Assembly (NCBI GenBank): GCA_900755865.1
Contig: CAAEHZ010000430.1
Span: forward strand, 1-7,138
Reading direction: 5' to 3'
Origin: Lachnospiraceae bacterium
GTDB taxonomy: Bacteria; Bacillota; Clostridia; Lachnospirales; Lachnospiraceae
DNA length: 7,138 nt
This document shows positions 1-5,674 of the stretch, piece after piece (position 1 is the first letter of the stretch; each line of letters begins with the position of its first letter). Position numbers and translations under genes: made by a program. The notes below the pieces were generated by a model that saw nothing but the letters and a program-made list of their open reading frames with translations, was not told the origin of the DNA and did no database searches.

Positions 1-37
1 AGAAAGAGAAAAATAAAACACAAAGGAGTGCAATATT

Positions 38-341
38 ATGAGTAAGCAGGAAATTATTCAGGAAATTGAAAACATTTTTCCACTGATGGACCGAATGCAG
101 GCATATGATGACCGCATGTGGGACATTCAGAGCAAATACATTACATGACTATCTGGTAAATGGAAGAGCTGATTCACTGAAAGCAGCAATTAATCTTTTT
201 GAGGAAGAACAGCACAGAATGAGAATGGAAGAGAATCAAAACAGAATGGAGAATAAAATGCGCGACATGGAACAAATTCAGAGGGATTTGGAATTCAGAG
301 TATCCATAGCTGAAAGAGAGATAAATAACAGGAGATTTTAA
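38..341 (+). pseudogene. Small NGRADS-type protein gene, disrupted by a frameshift or internal deletion
   Basis: A good ribosome binding site (GGAG at 25-28, 9 nt spacer) precedes ATG 38, which opens a 36-residue frame starting MSKQEIIQEIENIF and stopping at TGA 146-148. From about 141 the next frame (+1) continues as LHDYLVNGRADSLKAAINLFEEEQ and runs to TAA 339-341. The only ATGs in that second frame before the conserved-looking part (105, 108) lack a ribosome binding site, and the residues they would add look like read-through of the first frame. The two pieces therefore look like one gene. The second half is charged, rich in Met, Glu and Arg, and probably a coiled coil. From memory, proteins with an NGRADS-K-AINL-EEE-HR stretch are common in Clostridia and have no known function; some carry a membrane segment between two such parts, so an internal deletion is as plausible as a one-base change. 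A sequencing error or recoding cannot be excluded. Confidence 0.6.
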
Positions 342-403
342 TTATTAGGATAGTTAAAACAATTTAAAATATATCATGGAGAATAGAAAAGGAGATAATT
401 CAT

Positions 404-1111
404 ATGAAAAAAATGGTAATGCTTTTAATTTTGACTTTAGGTGTAACATTTACCGCATGCGGAAATAAGAGTACGGAGGAAGTTAAGAAAACAGAAAATA
501 CTCAGATAGTAAAAGATACCCAGATAGCAGAAGACACAAAGGATAGTGTTTCCATGGAAGAAACCATTCCGGAAGACAAGCCTGAAGAGGTAAAGAACAC
601 TGACACCGAAGAAACTATTGGGGATGTAGATATTTCGGCAGACAGCCTTTCAATGGCAGATATGCAGGAATTGGAAATTGGTTTAGATACGCCTTTTTCT
701 GAAACAGACCCCGGCACTTCCTCTGTAGTGGATGGATTTAAGGTACTGTTCCCTGGCGGAGCATATATCACAAAACCAACTGCCGCATCCTCAGAAGTGG
801 AACTTGATTCGATTCACTTTATTTTAAGTGTTACCACAAGAAATGAGGAAGCACCGACATCTGCAAGGGAAGATAGAGGTGAAACTCTTGAAACAATTGG
901 AAATTATACTGTTCTTAAAATAGTAAACTCTGATAGCCAGAATTCATATGGTGTAGACCAAATGTATCACATTTATGATATAAATAGTGGAGATGCAGCA
1001 TATATTACTATTGTTATCAATAAAAAATCTGATTATCAGGAATATTGCGATAAACTTGTAGACGAATACATGCCGAAGTTTGAAGAGGTATTATACAGCA
1101 ATTTACAGTAG
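404..1111 (+). CDS. Uncharacterised secreted lipoprotein, 235 aa
   Basis: The start is ATG 404, with GGAG at 391-394 and a 9-nt spacer. Residues 1-18 form a short signal peptide (MKK followed by a hydrophobic stretch) ending in FTA before Cys19. This is a lipobox, although Phe at -3 is slightly unusual, so the protein should be lipid-anchored outside the membrane. Residues about 22-75 are a low-complexity acidic linker rich in Glu, Asp, Thr and Lys. The remainder (about 80-235) looks like one compact domain with alternating beta-type segments and a C-terminal amphipathic helix (DYQEYCDKLVDEYMPKFEEV). I recognise no family. It lies 62 nt after the broken gene 38-341, with no obvious terminator between them, so the two may be co-transcribed. 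Its AT-rich coding sequence contrasts with the genes from 1112 onward. The stop (TAG 1109-1111) directly abuts the stop of the convergent LysR gene. Confidence 0.8.
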   Translation: MKKMVMLLILTLGVTFTACGNKSTEEVKKTENTQIVKDTQIAEDTKDSVSMEETIPEDKPEEVKNTDTEETIGDVDISADSLSMADMQELEIGLDTPFSETDPGTSSVVDGFKVLFPGGAYITKPTAASSEVELDSIHFILSVTTRNEEAPTSAREDRGETLETIGNYTVLKIVNSDSQNSYGVDQMYHIYDINSGDAAYITIVINKKSDYQEYCDKLVDEYMPKFEEVLYSNLQ

Positions 1112-1987
1112 CTAAGCCATTTCCTTGCAGAGGGAAATAAACTCCTCTGTGGTTGCGGTCAGGTATTTCTGGCGGTGCCAGATAATGTAGTTCTGCCGGA
1201 TGAAATTTTCATCAGTCAGGTTGATGGTGGCAACATGTCCGGCGTCGATGTCCGGTTTTCCCAGCCGTTCCGGGAGGATGGAAATACCAAGTCCGGCGGC
1301 AACGGCATTGATGAGTGCCTGAGTGCTGACACTTTCCCAGGCAGGCTCTATGGAAAGCCCATGAAAGGCAAAAATATGGTCCAGAAAAATACGCCCGGCG
1401 CTGCCGTTTTCCCGCAGGAGAATAGGATAGGCGGAAAGCTCCGTAAAGGAAACTCTGTCTTTCCGGGAAAGGGGGTGTCCGGGCGGTACAATCAGGCGAA
1501 GGGAGTCCTTTGCCAGAAATTCGGAACAGATATATTCGGAGGAGGTAGTTCCTTCGATTAGGGCAATGTCCAGCGTATTGTCTAAAATGCCCTGTTGGAT
1601 GGCTGCGGTATTGGACACCGTAGCCTTGATTTGCAATCCGGGATGGAGGGCAGAAAAAGCCTGTATCAGCTTTGGAAGAAGGATACTTCCCAGAGTGATG
1701 CTGGCACCGACTCTTAAGATTCCAAGCTCGTCCCAATTCTGAAATTCTTTTTCCAAATCATCAAAGGAATCCAAAATATGCAGTGCTCTGGCATATAAAT
1801 CTTCTCCCCGTTTGGTGCGGTACAGTTTATGGTTGATACGCTCAAACAGCCGGATGCCGTAATGGTTTTCCAGCTCCTGGATGGAGCGGGTGACTGCGGG
1901 CTGGGTCATATGAAGCAGGGAGGCAGCCCGGGTTACGTTGCCCTCCTGATAAACAGTTACAAAAATGCGAAGATGTTTAATTGTCAT
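1112..1987 (-). CDS. LysR-family transcriptional regulator, 291 aa
   Basis: This is a standard-length LysR-type regulator. Residues 1-60 form the winged helix-turn-helix: MTIKHLRIFVTVYQEGNVTRAA, then the recognition region around MTQPAVTRSIQELE (27-40), then a wing ending in KLYRTKRGE. Residues from about 88 form the periplasmic-binding-protein-like effector domain (LRVGASITLGSILLPKLI, later GLGISILPE). The frame stays open upstream to 2050, but ATG 1987 has GGAG 6 nt before it and begins exactly where LysR proteins usually begin. The extra upstream residues are hydrophobic and cover the TATAAT promoter box. The gene is divergent from the CHR transporter pair with a 125-nt gap, the classic arrangement for a LysR protein controlling its neighbour; that target is inferred. 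The effector is unknown. Confidence 0.93.
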   Translation of the reverse strand: MTIKHLRIFVTVYQEGNVTRAASLLHMTQPAVTRSIQELENHYGIRLFERINHKLYRTKRGEDLYARALHILDSFDDLEKEFQNWDELGILRVGASITLGSILLPKLIQAFSALHPGLQIKATVSNTAAIQQGILDNTLDIALIEGTTSSEYICSEFLAKDSLRLIVPPGHPLSRKDRVSFTELSAYPILLRENGSAGRIFLDHIFAFHGLSIEPAWESVSTQALINAVAAGLGISILPERLGKPDIDAGHVATINLTDENFIRQNYIIWHRQKYLTATTEEFISLCKEMA

Positions 1988-2009
1988 TGGAATCTCCATT
2001 CTGATGTGT

Positions 2010-2036
2010 ATTATATCAAAAATGACATGGAAACAA
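2010..2036 (-). promoter_or_regulatory. Probable promoter of the LysR gene
   Basis: On the minus strand a perfect TATAAT (2015 down to 2010) is preceded by TGA, giving an extended -10 (TGNTATAAT). A weak -35-like TTGTTT lies at 2036-2031 with a short 15-nt spacer. The predicted start point, near 2003, leaves a leader of about 16 nt before ATG 1987, which contains the GGAG. This also argues against any start upstream of 1987. Confidence 0.55.
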
Positions 2037-2058
2037 TAAAATAATAGCATTTTATATA

Positions 2059-2084
2059 TTGCAGCGCAAGTGGTAAGGTATAGT
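2059..2084 (+). promoter_or_regulatory. Possible LysR site and weak promoter for the CHR transporter genes
   Basis: TTGC-N3-GCAA (2059-2069) is a perfect short dyad, the half-site style found at the centre of many LysR-type operators. A -10-like TATAGT lies at 2079-2084 without a well-spaced -35, as expected of an activator-dependent promoter. The dyad would overlap the -35 region. Neither element is strong alone, and the assignment to the divergent LysR protein rests on context. Confidence 0.3.
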
Positions 2085-2112
2085 TAATGGAGAAAAAAGG
2101 ACGGGAAAGAAA

Positions 2113-2718
2113 ATGGAAGAGTTAAAGACAATGGAAAATGAGAAGAAGGAGAACAAAGGAAAGGTTCTGTGGAAGCTGCTTTTAAGTACCCTTTATATCA
2201 GTGCCTTTACCTTTGGCGGGGGATTTGTCATTATCACCTTTATGAAACGGAAATTTGTGGATGAGCTGCACTGGATTGATGAGGATGAAATGCTGGATTT
2301 GGCAGCACTTGCCCAGTCATCGCCGGGAGCTATTGCGGTAAATGCGGCAATTCTGGTAGGCTGGCGCGTGGCGGGCTTTGCGGGAATGTTGGTAGCAGTG
2401 GTGGGAACCATAGTGCCGCCCATGCTGATTCTGGCAGTGATTTCCTTTTTCTATCAGGCGTTTGCCACAAACCGGTATGTTTCTCTTATTTTGAAGGGAA
2501 TGCAGGCAGGTGTGGCAGCAGTAATTCTGGATGTGGTATGCGGGCTGGGAGCAAAGGTGCTTAAGACAAAGAAGCTGGTTCTTTATCTGGTAATGGTGGC
2601 AGCATTTGTGGCAACGGTTGTTTTCAATGTGAATGTCATTTATATTATCCTTGTGGCAGCGGGAATCGGCATTTTGCTGGAAGTGGGGAAAAAGACGGGA
2701 AAGAAGAGTGAGGGCTAA
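2113..2718 (+). CDS. Chromate transporter (CHR family), first short-chain subunit, 201 aa
   Basis: This is a half-size CHR-family (ChrA-like) membrane protein. After a charged cytoplasmic N-terminus (about 1-20), the family's first helix appears with FTFGGGFVII, then the conserved SPGAIAVNAA stretch near residue 75, then several hydrophobic helices (GFAGMLVAVVGTIVPPMLILAVISFF; LVLYLVMVAAFVATVVF; VIYIILVAAGIGILLEV). About 200 residues is normal for short-chain CHR proteins, which occur as adjacent pairs and work together in place of one roughly 400-residue ChrA. Family members export chromate, probably by exchange or proton coupling; the natural substrate in an anaerobe is uncertain. The family's PGP is PGA here. 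ATG 2113 has only an imperfect ribosome binding site (AAGG ending at 2100, or GGGA at 2103-2106); ATG 2131 is an alternative. The second subunit follows at 2819 on the same strand. Confidence 0.9.
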   Translation: MEELKTMENEKKENKGKVLWKLLLSTLYISAFTFGGGFVIITFMKRKFVDELHWIDEDEMLDLAALAQSSPGAIAVNAAILVGWRVAGFAGMLVAVVGTIVPPMLILAVISFFYQAFATNRYVSLILKGMQAGVAAVILDVVCGLGAKVLKTKKLVLYLVMVAAFVATVVFNVNVIYIILVAAGIGILLEVGKKTGKKSEG

Positions 2719-2720
2719 AG

Positions 2721-2802
2721 ATTGAAAAATAAAATTTTTCAATTGCGAGATTTGTGCCTGCGCGAGCTTGTCCCAAACTCGTTATGCGCAAAAGACGTGC
2801 GC
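2721..2802 (+). repeat. Structured spacer between the CHR genes: stacked inverted repeats
   Basis: The gap of 100 nt between the paired transporter genes is full of dyads. ATTGAAAAAT (2721-2730) and ATTTTTCAAT (2734-2743) form a perfect 10-bp stem with a 3-nt loop. A GC-rich hairpin follows: CGAG (2763-2766) pairs with CTCG (2778-2781), and TTG (2768-2770) with CAA (2774-2776). TGCG (2759-2762) could extend this by pairing with CGCA (2787-2790). Alternatively GCGCA (2786-2790) pairs with TGCGC (2798-2802), which is mutually exclusive with that extension. The last arm ends 6 nt before the GGAG (2809-2812) of the second gene. It could be an intercistronic regulatory RNA structure or a remnant of a dispersed REP-like or MITE-like repeat. 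The sequence alone cannot decide. Confidence 0.55.
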
Positions 2803-2818
2803 GGAAATGGAGATAAGA

Positions 2819-3382
2819 ATGGAAATCTATTTACAGCTTTTTTTGAGTTTTTTACAGGTAGGACTTTTCAGCATTGGGGGCGGATATGCGGCAATGCCAC
2901 TGATTCAGAGTGAGGTGGTATATGGACATGGCTGGCTTACCATGAGTGAATTTACGGATTTGATTACGATTGCCGAAATGACACCGGGTCCCATAGCGGT
3001 CAATTCCGCTACCTTTGTTGGTATCCGCATTGCGGGAGTGCCAGGCGCCATTATTGCAACCTTCGGCTGTATTTTGCCATCCTGTTTTATTGTATCTCTA
3101 TTAGCCTTTATTTATTATAAATATAAAAATGTGTCTACGCTGCAAAGTGTGCTTGCCAGTCTGCGTCCGGCGGTTGTGGCATTGATTGCGGCAGCAGGCT
3201 TTTTCATTTTGAAAAATGTGGCATTTAACGGCGGAGCCATACAGGCAGACAATTTAAACTGGATAGGGCTGGTTCTTTTTGCAGCAGCCTTCTTTGTCCT
3301 GCGGAAGTTTAAATGGAACCCGGTTCTGGTAATGAGCCTTTGCGGTGTCGGAGGGCTGGTGGCAAATCTGATTTTGGGATAA
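2819..3382 (+). CDS. Chromate transporter (CHR family), second short-chain subunit, 187 aa
   Basis: This is the partner of the gene at 2113. The protein starts MEIYLQLFLSFLQVGLFSIGGGYAAMPLI, carrying the CHR glycine-rich first helix, then AEMTPGPIAVNSATFVG with the full PGP motif, then hydrophobic helices (GAIIATFGCILPSCFIVSLLAFIYY; LRPAVVALIAAAGFFIL; IGLVLFAAAFFVL; VLVMSLCGVGGLVANLIL). ATG 2819 is chosen because GGAG at 2809-2812 lies 6 nt before it and the protein then begins directly at the membrane segment. The frame is open further upstream, but those residues are encoded by the hairpin-rich spacer. The two halves probably form a heteromeric inner-membrane oxyanion transporter. The stop is 9 nt from that of the convergent gene 3392-3880. 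Confidence 0.9.
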   Translation: MEIYLQLFLSFLQVGLFSIGGGYAAMPLIQSEVVYGHGWLTMSEFTDLITIAEMTPGPIAVNSATFVGIRIAGVPGAIIATFGCILPSCFIVSLLAFIYYKYKNVSTLQSVLASLRPAVVALIAAAGFFILKNVAFNGGAIQADNLNWIGLVLFAAAFFVLRKFKWNPVLVMSLCGVGGLVANLILG

Positions 3383-3391
3383 GCCGTAATG

Positions 3392-3880
3392 TCAGTCCAG
3401 AGAGGAAATACCTGTAATATGAACATTATCAATCAGGGCATCGGAGCCTGCTCTGGTAAAGGAAAGCTGCCCGGAGGCTGTCTGATTTAAGGTTTTCTGT
3501 GAACTCTTTATCTGAATGGAAACAGTGAACTGGCAGTTGGTGCCGTTTTCATCAAAGGTGCAGGAAAGGTCGGTTACTTCTGCCGCAGTTCCATCAGGGA
3601 CTGTAATATCGTATTTATAGGGAAGGCGGTTTGCAGCAAGATTCTGCAGAGCGTCTTCTGTCAGGTATTGCCGGAAGGGAGTGTAATAGGTATCCGTGCT
3701 GTCTGCGGAAAAGGTATCCAGCCGGTTATCCTTATTCCAGGTGAAAAATTCTGTCAGAAAGCTTTTTGCCAGAGCTTCCGGTGGAGTTTTTTCTGTTTTA
3801 CGGGAAAAGTACAGAAAAATGCAGGAAAGAACCAGAAGAATTACAATAACAGGAAGAAAAATGCGTAATTTTTTGTGCAT
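3392..3880 (-). CDS. Membrane-anchored extracytoplasmic protein of unknown function, 162 aa
   Basis: The start is ATG 3880, with a strong AAAGGAG and a 6-nt spacer. The N-terminus is MHKKLRIF followed by a hydrophobic helix at about residues 8-26 (LPVIVILLVLSCIFLYFS). This is an uncleaved anchor or signal sequence, with no clear lipobox. The rest is soluble and probably outside the cell. The opening PPEALAKSFLTEFFTWNKDNRLD, with a later YLTEDALQNLAANRL, followed by alternating beta strands (CQFTVSIQIKS, ASGQLSFTRA, IDNVHITGI), resembles the helix-then-sheet order of NTF2-like domains, as in TcpC-type conjugation proteins and Tn916 ORF13. This is a fold impression only: no other conjugation gene is in the window and the length is short for TcpC. 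It is divergent from the HD-domain gene and convergent with the CHR pair. Confidence 0.8.
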   Translation of the reverse strand: MHKKLRIFLPVIVILLVLSCIFLYFSRKTEKTPPEALAKSFLTEFFTWNKDNRLDTFSADSTDTYYTPFRQYLTEDALQNLAANRLPYKYDITVPDGTAAEVTDLSCTFDENGTNCQFTVSIQIKSSQKTLNQTASGQLSFTRAGSDALIDNVHITGISSLD

Positions 3881-3937
3881 GAGGTGCTCCTTTCTGGTAC
3901 AATGGAAACCATAAGAAAAGTTACAGTGTCTGAATTC

Positions 3938-3965
3938 ATTATATCGTATTACCGCTGAAAAGCAA
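3938..3965 (-). promoter_or_regulatory. Probable promoter of the membrane-anchored protein gene
   Basis: On the minus strand TATAAT (3943 down to 3938) is preceded, with a 16-nt spacer, by the -35-like TTGCTT (3965-3960). The start point would be near 3931, leaving a leader of about 50 nt before ATG 3880. The rest of this divergent gap (to 4051) shows no comparably clear promoter for the HD gene. Confidence 0.5.
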
Positions 3966-4051
3966 GAGTGCGGCAGAGAATGTTACAGACGAAGAGTGGC
4001 GCGGGCATAAACTCAGTATACATAATAACGTGCGCAGAAACGGAGAAAACA

Positions 4052-4642
4052 ATGGATATCAGAGCGTGTTTGAATTTTCTGGCGGTAGCAGAAAAACTGA
4101 AGTGCAATACAAGACATTCCTGGACTTCTACGGGAAGGCGTGAGAGTGTGGCGGAGCATAGCTGGCGGCTGGCGCTGATGGCATATCTGGTCAGGGATGA
4201 ATTTCCGGAGCTTGATATGGACAGGGTAATACAGATGTGCCTGTTTCATGATATGGGAGAGGCAGTAACAGGGGATATTCCCGCTTTTGAAAAGAGTCAG
4301 GCGGACGAAGAAACAGAAAAAACGGCGGTCAGCCGTCTGGCAGAGAGGCTCCCGGAGCCCTGCCGGAGTGAGGTGGGTGCGCTGTATGATGAAATGGAAG
4401 CGCGGAAGACGCCGGAGGCGAAGCTGTATAAGGCACTGGACAAGCTGGAGGCACTGATTCAGCATAACGAGGCAGATATCAGCACATGGCTTCCACTGGA
4501 GTGTGATTTGCAGATGACCTATGGGCAGGAGGAATGTGAGGCATTTCCCTATATCAGGAGGCTGCGGGAGATAGTAAGGCAGGATTCGGTGGAGAAGATA
4601 AACAGTCATAAAAAATCAGTGATAACTGAAGATTCTGAATAA
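4052..4642 (+). CDS. HD-domain phosphohydrolase, YfbR-like 5'-deoxynucleotidase, 196 aa
   Basis: The protein matches the YfbR/HD-superfamily layout of about 190-200 residues. Metal-binding residues are visible: His36 in ESVAEHSWRLALM, His66-Asp67 in CLFHDMGEAVTGDIP, and Asp130 in LYKALDKLEALIQ. These complete the H...HD...D motif. The GEAVTGDIP stretch after HD and the KALDKLEA helix are typical of this subgroup. E. coli YfbR hydrolyses deoxyribonucleoside 5'-monophosphates and acts in nucleotide salvage; the same activity is inferred here. ATG 4052 is chosen because GGAG at 4042-4045 lies 6 nt upstream and MDIRACLNFLAVAEKLK is a natural start; the open frame from 3968 lacks such a site. It stands alone on its strand, divergent from 3392-3880 and convergent with the AraC gene, so the context does not refine its role. 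Confidence 0.88.
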   Translation: MDIRACLNFLAVAEKLKCNTRHSWTSTGRRESVAEHSWRLALMAYLVRDEFPELDMDRVIQMCLFHDMGEAVTGDIPAFEKSQADEETEKTAVSRLAERLPEPCRSEVGALYDEMEARKTPEAKLYKALDKLEALIQHNEADISTWLPLECDLQMTYGQEECEAFPYIRRLREIVRQDSVEKINSHKKSVITEDSE

Positions 4643-4693
4643 TTCAGACAAATTCAGCGGATAAGCGTTTTGATAGGCGTCAGGAAACGCTTA
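4635..4693. terminator. Possible bidirectional terminator between convergent genes
   Basis: Two inverted repeats lie at the convergent ends of the HD and AraC genes. CTGAAT-A-ATTCAG (4635-4647) is nested in a second CTGAA/TTCAG pair (4626-4630 and 4653-4657). A perfect 9-bp stem, TAAGCGTTT (4662-4670) with AAACGCTTA (4685-4693), has a 14-nt loop. The second stem overlaps the last codons of the AraC gene. On the plus strand a T run begins about 8 nt after it (near 4702), further than in a canonical intrinsic terminator. There is no T run on the minus strand. Confidence 0.35.
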
Positions 4694-5549
4694 GGTTGGC
4701 ATATTTTTTCGGGGAAACGCCGACGGCTTTGGTAAATGCCTTGAAAAAGCTGCTATAATCCCCGAAACCGCTTTTCTCAAAGGCATCGTTGACACTTAAG
4801 CCCTCACTTAAGGCAGCCTTGGCGATACTGATGCGGCGGGCAGTGATGTATTTGCCAACAGTAGTACCGGTTGCCTGTTTGAAAATACGACAGATGTAGG
4901 ATTCGCTCAAAAAGAAATTTTCAGCCAGTTGTTCCACGGTAAGGGGCTGGCTGATATTCTGGTTGATGTAGGCCAGGATATCGTCCACCTGATGACTGTA
5001 TTTGTAGGCGGTATCGGTAACGGGCTCTGCATTGGTATCGGAGAGGGTGTTTATCATTACCATCAGTTCCATAAAGGCAGCCTGTTCAATAATGTCATGG
5101 GCGTAGCCTCTGGCAGAGGTAATCTTGTTAATATAGTAGAGAAAGCGTTTCTGGTATTCCTTGTTCAGGGAAAGCTTGTGCTGGAAGGGACGCTCTCTGT
5201 TCGTGAAACAGTGGGCGAGGTCCGTTTCGGGGGTGGAAATTTTCCTGACGAAATCGGGATGAACGGAGAGAACAATCCGTTCATGGAGCTGATTGTCAAT
5301 CTGGGTCAGTTTATGGCTTTCATACTGGTTGATGATAAATAAATCCCCGGGGGCAATGGAATAAAAGCGGTTGTCAATCAGAAACTGCTTGCCGCCGGAA
5401 ATGGAGTAGTACAGTTCGCAGCAGTCATGAATGTGCATTTCCATGGCTTTTTCTTCTTTATACAGGTGGGCAATGGAAAAGGTTTTTGTGCGGGTGCAGT
5501 TATCCATTGCAATTTTACAGGAGCTTACTTCTTCCATATTGACAGTCAT
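4680..5549 (-). CDS. AraC-family regulator with N-terminal cupin domain, 289 aa
   Basis: The N-terminal half is an AraC-type cupin sensing domain. It shows MEMHIHDCCELYYSISGG, with His-x-His and Glu as in sugar-binding cupins, then a PGDLFIINQYESHKL turn. Residues 188-289 are the DNA-binding domain with two helix-turn-helices: LTVEQLAENFFLSESYICRIFK, then VNDAFEKSGFGDYSSFFKAF, closing with the family's GVSPKKY. ATG 5549 is chosen because a purine-rich GGAAAGG lies just upstream and a convincing promoter lies at 5616-5644; the longer frame from TTG 5627 would start inside that promoter. ATG 5537 is an alternative without a ribosome binding site. Being divergent from kduI, it most likely controls uronate breakdown, probably as an activator responding to a pathway sugar acid. 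That target is inference from position and from the repeats in the gap. Confidence 0.92.
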   Translation of the reverse strand: MTVNMEEVSSCKIAMDNCTRTKTFSIAHLYKEEKAMEMHIHDCCELYYSISGGKQFLIDNRFYSIAPGDLFIINQYESHKLTQIDNQLHERIVLSVHPDFVRKISTPETDLAHCFTNRERPFQHKLSLNKEYQKRFLYYINKITSARGYAHDIIEQAAFMELMVMINTLSDTNAEPVTDTAYKYSHQVDDILAYINQNISQPLTVEQLAENFFLSESYICRIFKQATGTTVGKYITARRISIAKAALSEGLSVNDAFEKSGFGDYSSFFKAFTKAVGVSPKKYANLSVS

Positions 5550-5591
5550 GCCTTTCCGTATCTGGCAGGTTTGAACCACCGGATACAATGA

Positions 5592-5614
5592 GTGTGAAAA
5601 TCTGTTTTTCACAC
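5592..5614. promoter_or_regulatory. Perfect 23-bp dyad over the araC start point (candidate operator)
   Basis: GTGTGAAAA (5592-5600) and TTTTCACAC (5606-5614) form a perfect 9-bp inverted repeat with a 5-nt centre. It sits directly downstream of the predicted leftward -10 box (5616-5621), covering about -5 to +18 of the regulator transcript. That is a position where a bound protein would block initiation, or where the RNA would carry a 5' hairpin. Its symmetry fits a dimeric repressor better than an AraC protein, which normally uses direct repeats. Confidence 0.55.
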
Positions 5615-5615
5615 C

Positions 5616-5644
5616 AGTATAAGCCAAAAGTTCAAAATTTGCAA
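5616..5644 (-). promoter_or_regulatory. Promoter of the AraC-family gene
   Basis: On the minus strand TTGCAA (5644-5639, 4 of 6 to consensus) and TATACT (5621-5616, 5 of 6) are separated by an ideal 17 nt. The start point would be near 5609, giving a leader of about 60 nt before ATG 5549. Confidence 0.6.
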
Positions 5645-5647
5645 TCT

Positions 5648-5674
5648 TTTGAAAAATATTTGAATAGACTTTGA
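5648..5674 (+). promoter_or_regulatory. Three helically phased TTTGA repeats (candidate AraC-type activator site)
   Basis: TTTGA occurs at 5648, 5659 and 5670, exactly 11 bp apart, with a weaker TTTGC at 5638. They lie at about -52, -41 and -30 relative to the first rightward promoter. AraC-family proteins typically bind direct repeats on one face of the helix with about 21-22 bp between the two major contacts and overlap the -35 box, which matches 5648 and 5670. The tract is AT-rich, so chance or intrinsic curvature is an alternative. Confidence 0.4.

Noticed and set aside
342..403. Separate promoter for the lipoprotein gene (TAAAAT at 365-370)
   Set aside because: The -35 match (TTATTA) is poor and the region is so AT-rich that such boxes occur by chance.
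1128..1149. CAGAGG-N10-CCTCTG as a terminator for the convergent lipoprotein and LysR genes
   Set aside because: The stem is only 6 bp with a 10-nt loop, lies within the LysR coding end, and has no T run on either strand.
1212..1736. Antisense-frame ORF of 174 codons within the LysR gene
   Set aside because: It is a shadow frame of the GC-richer LysR sequence: no ribosome binding site, and a composition unlike a real protein. The same applies to frames opposite the CHR, HD and KduI genes.
1988..2050. Longer LysR protein from 2050
   Set aside because: The extra 21 residues include the TATAAT promoter box, and ATG 1987 has GGAG at ideal spacing and the standard LysR start.
2768..2818. Earlier start of the second CHR subunit at 2768
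   Set aside because: These codons lie in the hairpin-rich spacer and start without a ribosome binding site, whereas ATG 2819 has GGAG 6 nt upstream and begins at the first membrane helix.
5592..5614. CRP-type site (TGTGA...TCACA)
   Set aside because: The gap between TGTGA and TCACA is 11 nt rather than 6, and CRP is not expected in this group.
5550..5627. Longer AraC protein from TTG 5627
   Set aside because: It would start inside the promoter spacer and be encoded by the perfect dyad, with no ribosome binding site.
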